A stretch of DNA of 64,000 nucleotides from Streptomyces griseus subsp. griseus (GTDB taxonomy: Bacteria > Actinomycetota > Actinomycetes > Streptomycetales > Streptomycetaceae), in assembly GCF_000720255.1 (NCBI RefSeq), contig NZ_JOJE01000041.1, positions 1-64,000 of the forward strand, in the 5' to 3' direction. A program made the translations under genes and the position numbers. Shown here piece by piece: positions 15,029-24,590 of this stretch (the stretch's first letter is position 1; each line of letters opens with the position of its first letter). The notes beneath the pieces are model-generated. The model was given only the letters and a program-made list of their open reading frames with translations, did not search any database and was not told where the DNA came from.

Positions 15029-16045
15029 ATGTCTCGCACCCCTCGTCTGCCCTCCTCCCTCCTCCGAGCCGCCGCCTGTACGGGTATCGCGGCCCTCACC
15101 CTGACGGCCTGCGGTTCCGGCTCCGGATCGGGTTCCTCCAGCACTGGTTCGGGCGAGGTCAAGGTCGGCCTGATCACCAAGACCGACACCAACCCGTTCT
15201 TCGTGAAGATGAAGGAGGGCGCGGAGAAGTCCGCGAAGGCCGAGGGGGTCAAGCTCATGACCGCGGCCGGCAAGTTCGACGGTGACAACGCCGGTCAGGT
15301 CACGGCGATCGAGAACATGGTCGCCGCCGGTGTGAAGGGCATCCTGATCACCCCGAGCGACTCCAAGGCGATCGTGCCCGCGATCGAGAAGGCGAAGGCC
15401 AAGGGTGTCCTGGTCATCGCCCTGGACACGCCGACCGAGCCGCAGAGCGCGGTCGACGCCCTCTTCGCCACCGACAACCTCAAGGCCGGCGAGCTGATCG
15501 GCGAGTACGCCAAGGCCGCCATGAAGGGCAAGTCGGCCAAGATAGCCGCCCTCGACCTCGCGCCCGGCGTCTCCGTCGGCGTCCAGCGGCACAACGGTTT
15601 CCTGAAGGGCTTCGGCGCCACGGACAAGGACGTCGTCTGCGCCCAGGACACCGGCGGCGACCAGTCCAAGGGCCAGACCGCGATGGAGAACTGCCTGCAG
15701 AAGGCGCCCGGCATCAACGTCGTCTACACGATCAACGAGCCGGCCGCCCTGGGCGCCTACACCGCCCTCAAGGCCAAGGGCCGCGAGAAGGACGTACTGA
15801 TCGTCTCCGTGGACGGCGGCTGCACCGGCACCCAGGCGGTCAAGGACGGCAAGATCGCCGCCACCTCCCAGCAGTACCCGCTGAAGATGGCCGCCGAGGG
15901 CGTCAAGGCCGTCGTGACGTACGCCAAGGGCGGCAAGAAGGCGTCCGGTTACACCGACACGGGCGTCACCCTGATCTCCGACAAGGCGCAGGACGGAGTC
16001 GCGTCCAAGGACACCGCCTACGGCCTGGACAACTGCTGGGGCTAA
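15029..16045 (+). CDS. Sugar ABC transporter substrate-binding lipoprotein (FrcB-like)
   Basis: 338 residues: a lipoprotein signal with lipobox LTLTAC (Cys28), a Gly/Ser linker, then a type I periplasmic-binding fold (KVGLITKTDTNPFFVKMKEG, ILITPSDSKAIVPAIEKAK, DTGGDQSKGQTAMENCLQ, VVYTINEPAALGAYTALK). This is the ribose/fructose-binding cluster. FrcB-type proteins bind fructose, ribose or mannose, and the adjacent GH32 enzyme and fructokinase favour fructose. The ATG follows GCAGGAG at a good distance. It is the first gene of the importer operon and lies just downstream of two LacI operators, so it should be induced by the released sugar. Confidence 0.9.
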   Translation: MSRTPRLPSSLLRAAACTGIAALTLTACGSGSGSGSSSTGSGEVKVGLITKTDTNPFFVKMKEGAEKSAKAEGVKLMTAAGKFDGDNAGQVTAIENMVAAGVKGILITPSDSKAIVPAIEKAKAKGVLVIALDTPTEPQSAVDALFATDNLKAGELIGEYAKAAMKGKSAKIAALDLAPGVSVGVQRHNGFLKGFGATDKDVVCAQDTGGDQSKGQTAMENCLQKAPGINVVYTINEPAALGAYTALKAKGREKDVLIVSVDGGCTGTQAVKDGKIAATSQQYPLKMAAEGVKAVVTYAKGGKKASGYTDTGVTLISDKAQDGVASKDTAYGLDNCWG

Positions 16046-16099
16046 GAGGACCCCTCAGCCGGCCCCGAGGACCGTACGTTCGCCGCATTCCCCCCGAGC

Positions 16100-16113
16100 G
16101 GGGCGGCCGCCCC
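16100..16113. promoter_or_regulatory. Intercistronic hairpin between binding protein and permease
   Basis: GGGGCGGCCGCCCC is a 14-bp perfect palindrome in the 150-bp gap between the two genes. Such stem-loops commonly stabilise the binding-protein part of the message and lower permease/ATPase expression; that role is inferred here. Confidence 0.45.
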
Positions 16114-16160
16114 AGCACCTCCCCGACCGGGACGGCCGCCCCCCGCTCCCTTTGTCCTGG

Positions 16161-16193
16161 CGACAAGGGCTTCTGTCTCCCGACAAGGACTTC
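16161..16193 (+). repeat. Two direct repeats at the permease ribosome-binding site
   Basis: CGACAAGGGCTTC (16161-16173) and CGACAAGGACTTC (16181-16193) differ at one base with a 20-bp period. The second carries the AAGGA ribosome-binding site of the permease gene. Confidence 0.45.
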
Positions 16194-16195
16194 GC

Positions 16196-17205
16196 ATGAC
16201 CGCCACGTCCACGCCCCCGAGCACTTCCTCACCGTACGCGGAGCTCAAGGCACCGACCACGGCCCGCAGACTGCTCACGGCACCGACCACCGGCCCGCTG
16301 GCCGCACTCATCCTGGCCTGTGTCTTCTTCTCCTTCTCCTCCGACCAGTTCCTCACCGGCGGCAACTTCTCGCTGATCGTGCAGCAGGTCATGGTCGTCG
16401 GCACCCTCGCCATCGGCCAGACCTTGATCATCCTCACGGCCGGCATCGACCTGTCGTGCGGTGCCGTGATGGCGTTCGGCAGCATCGTGATCGCGAAGAT
16501 GGCCGCCGAAGGCTCCGTGCCCCCGCTTCTCGCCATCGCGCTGGGCCTGGTCGTCTGCGGCGGATTCGGGCTGCTCAACGGGCTGTTGGTGCAGAAGATC
16601 CCGCTGCCGCCGTTCATCGTGACCCTCGGCATGCTCAACGTGGCGTTCGCGCTGACCCACATCTACTCCGAGGAGCAGACGGTCACCAACCTGCCCGGCC
16701 CGCTGACGGCGCTGGGGCAGACCTTCCCGCTCGGCCACACCGACATCACCTACGGCTCCCTGGTCACCGTCGCCCTGTTCCTGCTGCTCGCCTACGCGCT
16801 GAGCAACACCGGCTGGGGCCGGCACGTCTACGCGCTGGGCAACAGCCAGGAAGCGGCCCGCCTCAACGGCATCCGCACCTCCCGGCTGACCATCGGCATC
16901 TACACGGTGGCCGGCCTGCTCTACGGCATCGCCGCCCTGCTGCTCATCTCCCGCACCGGAGTCGGCGACCCGCAGGCGGGCCAGACCGACAACCTCGACA
17001 GCATCACCGCCGTGGTCCTCGGCGGCACCAGCCTCTTCGGCGGCCGCGGATCGGTCCTGGGCACCTTCATCGGCGTCCTCATCGTCGGTGTCTTCCGCAA
17101 CGGCCTGCAGCTGATGGGCGTCGCCTCCATCTACCAGACCCTGATCACCGGTGTCCTGGTGATCCTCGCGGTGACCGTCGACCAGATCTCCCGGAAGAAG
17201 GCACG

Positions 17206-17209
<4 letters not shown>
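16196..17209 (+). CDS. Sugar ABC transporter permease (RbsC/FrcC family)
   Basis: 337 residues with about eight to ten hydrophobic segments in the BPD_transp_2 pattern of ribose/fructose permeases: TLAIGQTLIILTAGIDLSCG, LNGLLVQKIPLPPFIVTLG, YALGNSQEAARLNGI (the coupling-loop EAA-like region) and GGTSLFGGRGSVLGTFIGV. It forms the membrane channel, presumably as a homodimer, with the ATPase encoded next. It lies 150 bp after the binding protein, with a hairpin in between, and its stop overlaps the ATPase start (ATGA at 17206). Confidence 0.92.
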
Positions 17210-18042
<833 letters not shown>

Positions 18043-18062
18043 CGACGAACGCAGCACTCCCA

Positions 18063-18090
18063 GGTTCCGGCCGAGGCCGCGGCCGGAACC
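18063..18090. terminator. Hairpin between the ABC operon and the LacI gene
   Basis: GGTTCCGGCCG (18063-18073) and CGGCCGGAACC (18080-18090) form a perfect 11-bp stem with a 6-nt loop. It may terminate or attenuate the importer message before the regulator gene, which starts 27 bp later. Confidence 0.6.
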
Positions 18091-18116
18091 GACGAGCACA
18101 GGAGACCGTTTCCTCC

Positions 18117-19148
18117 ATGGCAGCGAACCGCCGCCCGACCCTGGCAGACGTGGCCCGAGAAGTGGGCGTCAGCGCCAAGACCGTCTCCCGCGTCCTCAAC
18201 GACGACGGACCCGCGTCGCCCCGGACCAGGGAACAGGTTCTCGCCGCCGTGGCCAAGCTGGGGTTCCAGCCGAACCTGATGGCCCGCAACATCCGCGTCG
18301 GGGGGCCCGACACCACCGTGGGGCTGGTCATCCCCGACCTGGGCAACCCGTTCTTCGGCGCCGTGGCCAGCAGCATCGAGGACACGGTCCGCGACCGCGG
18401 TCTGACCCTGCTGATGGGATCCTCCGCGGACGACCCCGAACGGGAACGCGCCCTGACGGACAAGTTCCTGGCCCGGCGCATCAGCATCCTCATGGTCGTG
18501 CCGTCCGTCGGCGCCGACCACGCGCACCTCAAGACGCACCGCGCCGGGGGGCTGCCCGTCGTCTTCATCGACCGTCCGGGAGCGAGCCTGGCCACGGACA
18601 GCGTCGTCAGCTCCAACCGGGCGGGCGCCCACGAGGGTGTCGCCCACCTGATCGCCCACGGGCACCGGCGCGTCGGGTTCATCGGTGACCTGCCCACCCG
18701 GCTCTACACCCGGCGCGAGCGTCTGGCCGGCTATCGGACGGCCCTCCAGGAGGCCGGTCTGCCGTACGACCGCTCCCTGGTCACCAACGCCCATGACCAG
18801 CACGGTGCTTCGGCCGCCACGTCCCAGCTGCTGGCGCTGCCGGATCCCCCGACCGCCCTGTTCGCCGGCAACAACATCGTCGCGCTGGGGATAGTCACCG
18901 AACTCGCCCGCAGCGGGCGCAAGGACGTCGCCGTGGTCGCCTTCGACGACGTGGCGCTCGCCGAGGCGCTCGAACCGGCCCTGACCGTCGTCGCGCAGGA
19001 CCCCGATGAGATCGGCAGGGCCGCGGCGACCACCGCACTGGCCCGCCTGGACGGCGACCGCTCCCGCGCCGGCACCGTCACCGTACCGACCCGGCTGATC
19101 GTCCGCGGCTCGGGCGAACGCCCCGCCCCGGTGCTGCAGGAGGCCTGA
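18117..19148 (+). CDS. LacI-family repressor, probable fructan/fructose regulator
   Basis: 343 residues: N-terminal HTH (LADVAREVGVSAKTVSRVLN), hinge helix with the LMARNIRV minor-groove leucine region, and a periplasmic-binding-like sugar domain (VGLVIPDLGNPFFGAVASSI, GHRRVGFIGDLPTRLYTRRERLAGY, FAGNNIVALGIV). It is the only LacI protein in the window and lies at the end of the ABC operon. The three TGTCAACGATGACA sites upstream of the GH32, kinase and ABC genes are therefore its likely targets (inference). GGAG lies 10-15 nt before the ATG. Confidence 0.9.
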   Translation: MAANRRPTLADVAREVGVSAKTVSRVLNDDGPASPRTREQVLAAVAKLGFQPNLMARNIRVGGPDTTVGLVIPDLGNPFFGAVASSIEDTVRDRGLTLLMGSSADDPERERALTDKFLARRISILMVVPSVGADHAHLKTHRAGGLPVVFIDRPGASLATDSVVSSNRAGAHEGVAHLIAHGHRRVGFIGDLPTRLYTRRERLAGYRTALQEAGLPYDRSLVTNAHDQHGASAATSQLLALPDPPTALFAGNNIVALGIVTELARSGRKDVAVVAFDDVALAEALEPALTVVAQDPDEIGRAAATTALARLDGDRSRAGTVTVPTRLIVRGSGERPAPVLQEA

Positions 19149-19416
19149 GCCGGAGCCGGCCCGCGGACCCGTGGTCGGGCGCCGTTGTGGCCGGGGCGGT
19201 GGTGGAGGCGGCCGGTGAAGCGGTGATACACGCCGAGGACCGCCGCCTGGGGTGTCTGTGTCGACTCAGGTCTCCTCGGATCGTCATCGGCCTCCCACGA
19301 TCCCGCCCGTCGCCCGCCGCGACCTGAGTGGCCGTACTGAAGTCCGCACCGTGGAGTACCCCGTCTGCACCCGCGTGGCCACGGCCAGGCCGAACAAGCC
19401 AATGTTGTGCATTTTC
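19149..19416. other. Intergenic region between the LacI and MFS genes
   Basis: Part of a 331-bp gap. No convincing gene, operator or repeat is seen in this part; the rest holds a sigma-70-like promoter at 19417-19445 and the MFS ribosome-binding site. An open frame runs through it into the MFS gene, but it lacks family similarity before 19480. Confidence 0.5.
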
Positions 19417-19445
19417 TTGACGGCAGTCATCGAAGAGCCTAATTT
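19417..19445 (+). promoter_or_regulatory. Sigma-70/HrdB-like promoter of the MFS-hydrolase operon
   Basis: TTGACG (19417-19422), a 17-bp spacer, and TAATTT (19440-19445) sit in a locally A+T-richer stretch. The downstream start codon is 35 bp away with AAGGGAG in between. Confidence 0.6.
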
Positions 19446-19479
19446 CGCGGTGTCCTTCCCCCGGTCAAGGGAGACCGTG

Positions 19480-20832
19480 ATGCCCCCGTCCCCCCTCGCA
19501 TCCCCGCCCCCGAACCGCGAACGAACCCGGCAGCTGCGCCGCGTGGCCCTGTCCGGACTGCTCGGCACCGCCGTGGAGTTCTACGACTTCCTCGTCTACG
19601 GCACCGTCGCCGCCCTCGTCTTCGGCGAACTGTTCTTCCCCGGCGCCGACCCCGCCGTGGGCACCATCGCGGCGTTCGGCACCTTCGCCGCCGGCTATGT
19701 CGCCCGACCGCTCGGCGGCGTCCTCTTCGGTCACTTCGGCGACCGGCTGGGCCGCAAGTCCATGCTGCTGCTGACCATGGGTCTGATGGGCGGCGCCAGT
19801 TTCCTCATCGGTCTGCTGCCCACGTACGACACGATCGGTGTGTGGGCACCGGTCCTGCTGATCACCCTGCGTGTCGTGCAGGGCGTCGCCATCGGCGGTG
19901 AGTGGGGCGGTGCCACGCTGATGGTCGTCGAGCACGCCGGGGATCGGCGGCGCGGACTGTGGTCCAGCTTCACGCAGATGGGAGCACCGCTCGGCTCCCT
20001 GCTGTCCACCGCCGTCGTGACGTTCGTCGTCGCCCTGCCCAAGGACGAGTTCGCGGCCTGGGGTTGGCGTGTGCCCTTCCTGCTGAGCGTGGTGCTGCTC
20101 GGCGTGGGGCTCTTCGTCCGGCTCAAGGTAGTGGAGAGCCCGCTGTTCGCCGAGGTGAAGCAGGACCGTGCCGAGTCACGGCTGCCGGTCCTCGACGTGC
20201 TGCGCCAACCTCGCCCCGTGCTCCTCGCCTGTTGCGTCGGCATCGGCGCGTTCACCGCCCAGTCCCTGCTGACCAGTTACCTGATCGCGTACGCCACCGG
20301 CATCGGCTACGCCCGCCCGCAGGTGCTCACCGCGCTCACCGTGTCCGCCTGTGTCGCCCTCGTCGTGCTGCCCTGCGCCTCCGCGCTCTCCGACCGGGTC
20401 GGCCGCCGTCCCGTCGTCCTCGCCGGGGCCCTCGTCTCCGCCGCGCTCGCCTTCCCCGTGCTCGCGCTGGTCGACTCGAAGTCCCCCGGGCTGCTGATCC
20501 TCGCCGTCGTCCTCGGCCACGGCATCGCCCAGTCCACGATGTACGGCCCGCTGGGCGCGCTGCTCAGCGAGATGTTCGGCACCCGGGTCCGCTATACCGG
20601 CGCCTCTCTCGGCTACCAGAGCGCCACCCTGATCGGCGCCGGCTTCTCCCCCATGATCGCCGGGAGCCTGGTCGCCGGGAGCGGCAACGGCACCCCCGTC
20701 GCGCTGCTGGTGTGCGGGGGCTCGCTCATCACCGCGCTGACCGTCTGCTTCGTACGCGAGACCAGCCGCACCTCCCTCACCGGCACCTCCGAGAGTCCCA
20801 CCGCCCCCCACTCGCAGGAGATTTCCGCATGA
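19480..20832 (+). CDS. MFS transporter, metabolite:H+ symporter (MHS) type
   Basis: About 450 residues. The N-terminal ALSGLLGTAVEFYDFLVYGT motif, FGHFGDRLGRKSMLLLTM loop, RVVQGVAIGGEWGGA and WGWRVPFLLSV are hallmarks of the MHS branch (KgtP, ShiA, ProP), which imports organic acids, shikimate-like compounds or osmolytes with protons. The ATG at 19480 has AAGGGAG upstream. A longer frame from 19252 would add about 76 unconserved residues and would include the promoter. It overlaps the secreted hydrolase gene by ATGA, so the transported compound may be a product of that enzyme (inference). Confidence 0.88.
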   Translation: MPPSPLASPPPNRERTRQLRRVALSGLLGTAVEFYDFLVYGTVAALVFGELFFPGADPAVGTIAAFGTFAAGYVARPLGGVLFGHFGDRLGRKSMLLLTMGLMGGASFLIGLLPTYDTIGVWAPVLLITLRVVQGVAIGGEWGGATLMVVEHAGDRRRGLWSSFTQMGAPLGSLLSTAVVTFVVALPKDEFAAWGWRVPFLLSVVLLGVGLFVRLKVVESPLFAEVKQDRAESRLPVLDVLRQPRPVLLACCVGIGAFTAQSLLTSYLIAYATGIGYARPQVLTALTVSACVALVVLPCASALSDRVGRRPVVLAGALVSAALAFPVLALVDSKSPGLLILAVVLGHGIAQSTMYGPLGALLSEMFGTRVRYTGASLGYQSATLIGAGFSPMIAGSLVAGSGNGTPVALLVCGGSLITALTVCFVRETSRTSLTGTSESPTAPHSQEISA

Positions 20833-22253
20833 CGAGCCCCACCCGCACGTCCGCCCCCACCCGCAGCCGTGTCCGCGCCGCCCGGCGCACCGCCTGCGCG
20901 GCGGCCCTGCTGCTCGCCGTCACCGCCCTGCCCACCTCCGCGGCGGCGGCCACGGCACCCCCGAGCCATGTCGAGGGCCGGCTCCCGTCGGGCGCCACGT
21001 ACGTGATGGACGTTCCGGCCGACTGGAACGGTACGGTCCTGCTGTTCAGCCACGGCTACACCCCGGCCGGCGCGCCCAACCCCGCCCAGGACGCCCCCGA
21101 GGACGCGACGAAGGCGCTGCTGCTCGGGCGGGGCTACGCGCTCATCGGCTCCTCGTACGCCACCACCGGCTGGGCGGTGACGGACGCGGTCCCCGACCAG
21201 CTCGCCACGCTCTCCGCCTTCACCGACCGCTTCGGGGCGGCCCGTCGCACCATCGCCTGGGGCCGGTCGTACGGCGGACTGGTCACCACCGCCATCGCCG
21301 AGCGGCACCCGGACCGGATCGACGGCTCCGTCTCCACCTGCGGTCTGGTCCACGGCGGCGTCGCCAACTGGAACAACACCCTCGACCCCGTCTTCGCGCT
21401 CAAGACACTGCTCGCCCCCGGCTCCGGCATCCCCCTGACCGGGCTGCCCGATCAGGCGGCCGCCTCGGCCGCGGCCGACACCCTGACGAGCGCGGTCGAC
21501 TCCGCGCAGTCCACGGCCGCCGGACGGGCCCGGATCGCGCTGGCCGCCGCCCTGCACAACATCCCGGTCTGGAACCAGCCGACGCAGCCCCGGCCGGACC
21601 CCGACGACTGGGACGCGCAGCAGATCAACCAGTACGGAGCGGTCAAGGGCCTGCTGAAGACCGCCGCCTTCAACTGGCGGCAGGAGGCCGAGGTCCGGGC
21701 GGGCGGCAACATGTCCTGGAACACGGGCGTCGACTACGCGAAACTGCTCGGCCGGTCGTCCGTGCGCAAGGAGGTCACCGAGCTGTACAAGAAGGCCGGT
21801 CTCTCCCTGCGCGGCGACCTCGCCACCCTGAACCGCGCTCCGCGCATCAGCGCCGACCCGGCCGCCGTCGGGTGGCTCAGCCGCACCAGCTCCTTCACCG
21901 GCCGGCTGACCAAACCGCAGTTCAGCGTCCACACCACCGGCGACGCCCTCGTCCCGGTGCAGACCGAGAGCGCCCTGCGCCGGGCGGTCACCGCCACCGG
22001 TTCGGCACCCCTGCTGCGTCAGGCGTACGTCGACAACACCGGCCACTGCACCTTCAGCCCCGCCGAGCACCTCGCCGCCCTGCGCACCCTGGAGGACCGA
22101 CTGGACACCGGCACCTGGCGGGGAACCGACCCCACCTCCCTCAACTCCCGCGCCGCCGCGGCCGATCCGACCACCCCGGCGCGCTACGTCACCTACCGCC
22201 CCACCCCGTACCTGCGGCCCTACGACCTCGCGCACCCCGCCGACGGCCGGTGA
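20829..22253 (+). CDS. Secreted alpha/beta-hydrolase of unknown substrate
   Basis: 474 residues with a Sec signal peptide (RRTACAAALLLAVTALPTSA, cut near AAAATAPP). The mature part shows an alpha/beta-hydrolase core: an oxyanion region in VLLFSHGYTPAG, a nucleophile elbow WGRSYGGLVTTA, and a late His in VDNTGHCTFSPAE. The combination is seen in secreted Streptomyces tripeptidyl-peptidase-, tannase- and esterase-like hydrolases; I cannot choose among them. It starts within the stop of the MHS transporter, so they share a transcript. A strong hairpin follows at 22260-22293. Confidence 0.8.
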   Translation: MTSPTRTSAPTRSRVRAARRTACAAALLLAVTALPTSAAAATAPPSHVEGRLPSGATYVMDVPADWNGTVLLFSHGYTPAGAPNPAQDAPEDATKALLLGRGYALIGSSYATTGWAVTDAVPDQLATLSAFTDRFGAARRTIAWGRSYGGLVTTAIAERHPDRIDGSVSTCGLVHGGVANWNNTLDPVFALKTLLAPGSGIPLTGLPDQAAASAAADTLTSAVDSAQSTAAGRARIALAAALHNIPVWNQPTQPRPDPDDWDAQQINQYGAVKGLLKTAAFNWRQEAEVRAGGNMSWNTGVDYAKLLGRSSVRKEVTELYKKAGLSLRGDLATLNRAPRISADPAAVGWLSRTSSFTGRLTKPQFSVHTTGDALVPVQTESALRRAVTATGSAPLLRQAYVDNTGHCTFSPAEHLAALRTLEDRLDTGTWRGTDPTSLNSRAAAADPTTPARYVTYRPTPYLRPYDLAHPADGR

Positions 22254-22259
22254 CGCGGC

Positions 22260-22293
22260 ACGGCCGCCCGCCGCGGGTCCGGTGGGCGGCCGT
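22260..22293. terminator. Hairpin terminator after the secreted hydrolase
   Basis: ACGGCCGCCC (22260-22269) and GGGCGGCCGT (22284-22293) form a perfect 10-bp stem with a 14-nt loop, 6 bp beyond the stop. Its right arm abuts a possible TACGCT -10 (22293-22298) of the PaaX-type gene. Confidence 0.65.
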
Positions 22294-22304
22294 ACGCTTG
22301 CCGA

Positions 22305-23189
22305 ATGGAGGACGACGACATCCTGGACACCTCGGACAGCGACATCCGGGACGACATCCCGGACGGTGACGGCCTGGAGAGCCCGCAGCCGCGACCGCAG
22401 TCGCTCATGCTCGCCTTTTTCGGCAACCATGTCCTGGACGAGGGGGACCTGTGCGTCTACTCCGGCAGCATCATCGACGTCCTCGGCCGCGTCGGGGTCG
22501 GTGAGCAGGCCGTACGGTCCACGCTGACCCGGATGGTCAACCGGGGCCTGCTGCGGCGCCAACGAGACGGCCGCAAGATGTACTTCGGCCTCACCCCGCA
22601 GGCGACCCGGGTCCTGGAGGACGGACGCGTCCGCATCTGGACCCAGGGCGCCGTCAACGACGACTGGGACGGCACCTGGACGCTGCTGGGCTTCTCCCTC
22701 CCCGACTCCTGGAAGCGCCAGCGCCACGACCTGCGCTCACGGCTCACCTGGTCCGGGTTCGGCGCGCTGTACAGCGGGCTGTGGATCGCCCCCGGACAGG
22801 TCGACGTCTGCGATGTCGTCGCCGAGCTGGGTCTGACCGACCACGTCAAGATCTTCCACGCCCGGGCCGACCAGGCCACCGACATCGAGCTGATGGTCCG
22901 CGACACCTGGGACCTGGAGAGCATCGCCGCCCGGTACGTCACCTTCGACAAGCGCTGGACCGCCCACCTGGTCGGGGGCTCCGGCGAGGACCCGATCGGT
23001 ACGCGGCTGCGGCTGGTCAGCGAATGGCTGGACACCATCCGCGCGGACCCCAGACTCCCCGCCCGCCACCTTCCCCCCGCCTGGCCGGCCCGCCCCGCCC
23101 AGGACACCTTCCATCGCGTCGCGCGGCATACCGACGTACCCGCACGCACGATGGCCCGCCGGCTGCTGGAGACCACGGCGGCGCGCTAG
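22305..23189 (+). CDS. PaaX-family transcriptional regulator
   Basis: 294 residues with the three-part PaaX layout: an N-terminal winged helix (SLMLAFFGNHVLDEGDLCVY, GVGEQAVRSTLTRMVNRGLL, RRQRDGRKMYFGLT), a Cas2-like central domain (WDGTWTLLGFSLPDSWKRQRH ... LWIAPG) and a C-terminal domain. Family members such as E. coli PaaX respond to acyl-CoA thioesters, especially phenylacetyl-CoA. No paa genes are in the window, so the target is unknown. No SD precedes the ATG; a TACGCT hexamer ends 6 nt upstream, which suggests a leaderless transcript. Its TAG stop shares the sequence CTAG with the stop of the convergent aminotransferase. Confidence 0.86.
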   Translation: MEDDDILDTSDSDIRDDIPDGDGLESPQPRPQSLMLAFFGNHVLDEGDLCVYSGSIIDVLGRVGVGEQAVRSTLTRMVNRGLLRRQRDGRKMYFGLTPQATRVLEDGRVRIWTQGAVNDDWDGTWTLLGFSLPDSWKRQRHDLRSRLTWSGFGALYSGLWIAPGQVDVCDVVAELGLTDHVKIFHARADQATDIELMVRDTWDLESIAARYVTFDKRWTAHLVGGSGEDPIGTRLRLVSEWLDTIRADPRLPARHLPPAWPARPAQDTFHRVARHTDVPARTMARRLLETTAAR

Positions 23190-24415
23190 CCGGGCGGGAG
23201 TCGGCACAGCTTGGCCATGAAGGTGCCGAGCCGGGTGATCCCCTCCCGCAGGTCGTCCGTCGAGGCCGCGTAGGAGAGGCGGACGTGCGTGTCCGCCGTG
23301 CCGATGCCGAAGTCGCGGCCGGGGGTGAGGGCGACGTGGGCCTCCTGGAGCGCGCGTTCGCAGAACTGCCAGGAGGTGAGTCCGGTGCCGCTGACGTCGA
23401 AGTAGACGTAGAACGCGCCGTCGGGCGGCACGGGGACGGGCAGTCCGATCGCCGCGAGGCCTTCGAGGACGAGGGCGCGCCGCTCGGCGAACTCGGCGCG
23501 GCGCGCCTCGCAGACCGCGAGCGACTCGGGGGTGAAGCAGGTCAGGGCGGCGTGCTGGGCGGGAGCGGAGGCGCAGAGGAAGTAGTTCTGGGCGAGGCGC
23601 TCCATCGCCGGTACGAGGGGCTCGGGGACCACGCACCAGCCGAGCCGCCAGCCGGTCATCCCGAAGTACTTCGAGAAGCTGTTGATCACGACGGCGTCGG
23701 GGTCGAAGGACAGCGCGCTGCGCGGCGGCCGACCGTGCTCGTCGTGGTCGCTGAGGTTGAGGTAGATCTCGTCCACGATGCGCCATGCGTCGCGTTCCCG
23801 CGCCAGGTCGCAGATCGCGGCGAGCTCGTCGGCCGGGACGGAGGTACCGGTCGGGTTGGACGGAGTGGCGATCATGATGCCGCGGGTGCGGTCCGTCCAG
23901 TGCGACCGCACGGATGCCGAGTCCAGCTGGTATCGCGAGGCCGCGGTGGTGGGGACGAGGGTGACGCGGGCGCCGAAGCTCTCGACGATCTGCCGGTTGC
24001 ACGGGTAGGACGGGTCGCCTATCAGCACCTCGTCGCCCGGGTCGACGAGGGCTGCCGTGGCGAGCACCAGGGCGGCCGAGGCACCGGCGGTCACGACGAC
24101 CCGGGAGGCGTCGACCTCGACGCCGTGCTGCTCCTCGTAGAAGCGCGCGATCGCCTGGCGCAGGGAGGGCAGTCCGAGTGCCGCGGTGTAGGCCATCGGC
24201 CGTCCGTCCATGGCCTCTCGCATCGCGCCGAGGACGGCCGGGGGCGCGCCGAAGTCGGGTTCGCCCAGGCTGAGTTTGACGACGTGGTGCCCCTGGGCCT
24301 CCAGTGCCGCGGCGTGCTTGCCGAACTCCATCGCGTAGAAGGGGGCGACGGCCCGGGCGCGCTGCGAGATCCTCATGCCGGCCTCCGGCTCGACGGGACT
24401 CGTGAGTGGGTTCAT
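23186..24415 (-). CDS. PLP-dependent class I/II aminotransferase
   Basis: 409 residues of fold-type I: VVKLSLGEPDFGAPPAV, GLPSLRQAIARFYEEQHGV, VVVTAGASAALVLATAAL, IATPSNPTGTSVPADEL, IVDEIYLNLS, and the PLP-lysine motif NSFSKYFGMTGWRLGW. The closest type is aspartate/aromatic or alanine-like aminotransferases of the AspC/PatA group; the donor and acceptor cannot be read. The start at 24415 has AGGAAGG just upstream. It converges on the PaaX gene, with overlapping stops in CTAG (23186-23189), and diverges from the RmlD-like gene. Confidence 0.9.
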   Translation of the reverse strand: MNPLTSPVEPEAGMRISQRARAVAPFYAMEFGKHAAALEAQGHHVVKLSLGEPDFGAPPAVLGAMREAMDGRPMAYTAALGLPSLRQAIARFYEEQHGVEVDASRVVVTAGASAALVLATAALVDPGDEVLIGDPSYPCNRQIVESFGARVTLVPTTAASRYQLDSASVRSHWTDRTRGIMIATPSNPTGTSVPADELAAICDLARERDAWRIVDEIYLNLSDHDEHGRPPRSALSFDPDAVVINSFSKYFGMTGWRLGWCVVPEPLVPAMERLAQNYFLCASAPAQHAALTCFTPESLAVCEARRAEFAERRALVLEGLAAIGLPVPVPPDGAFYVYFDVSGTGLTSWQFCERALQEAHVALTPGRDFGIGTADTHVRLSYAASTDDLREGITRLGTFMAKLCRLPPG

Positions 24416-24590
24416 GTCGCCTTCCTGGGATGTCACTGTTCGGACCCTGGACGCCGAAGCGCTCCAGCCGGCACACGGCCGGGGTCCGTCCGGCCTTCCC
24501 TACCGTACCCACGGCCTCGATGTGGTCGCCCTCGGCGGGGACCGGGCGCCCCGCTCCGGCCAGGACCGGACTGCCCTACCGTGGGGCGTC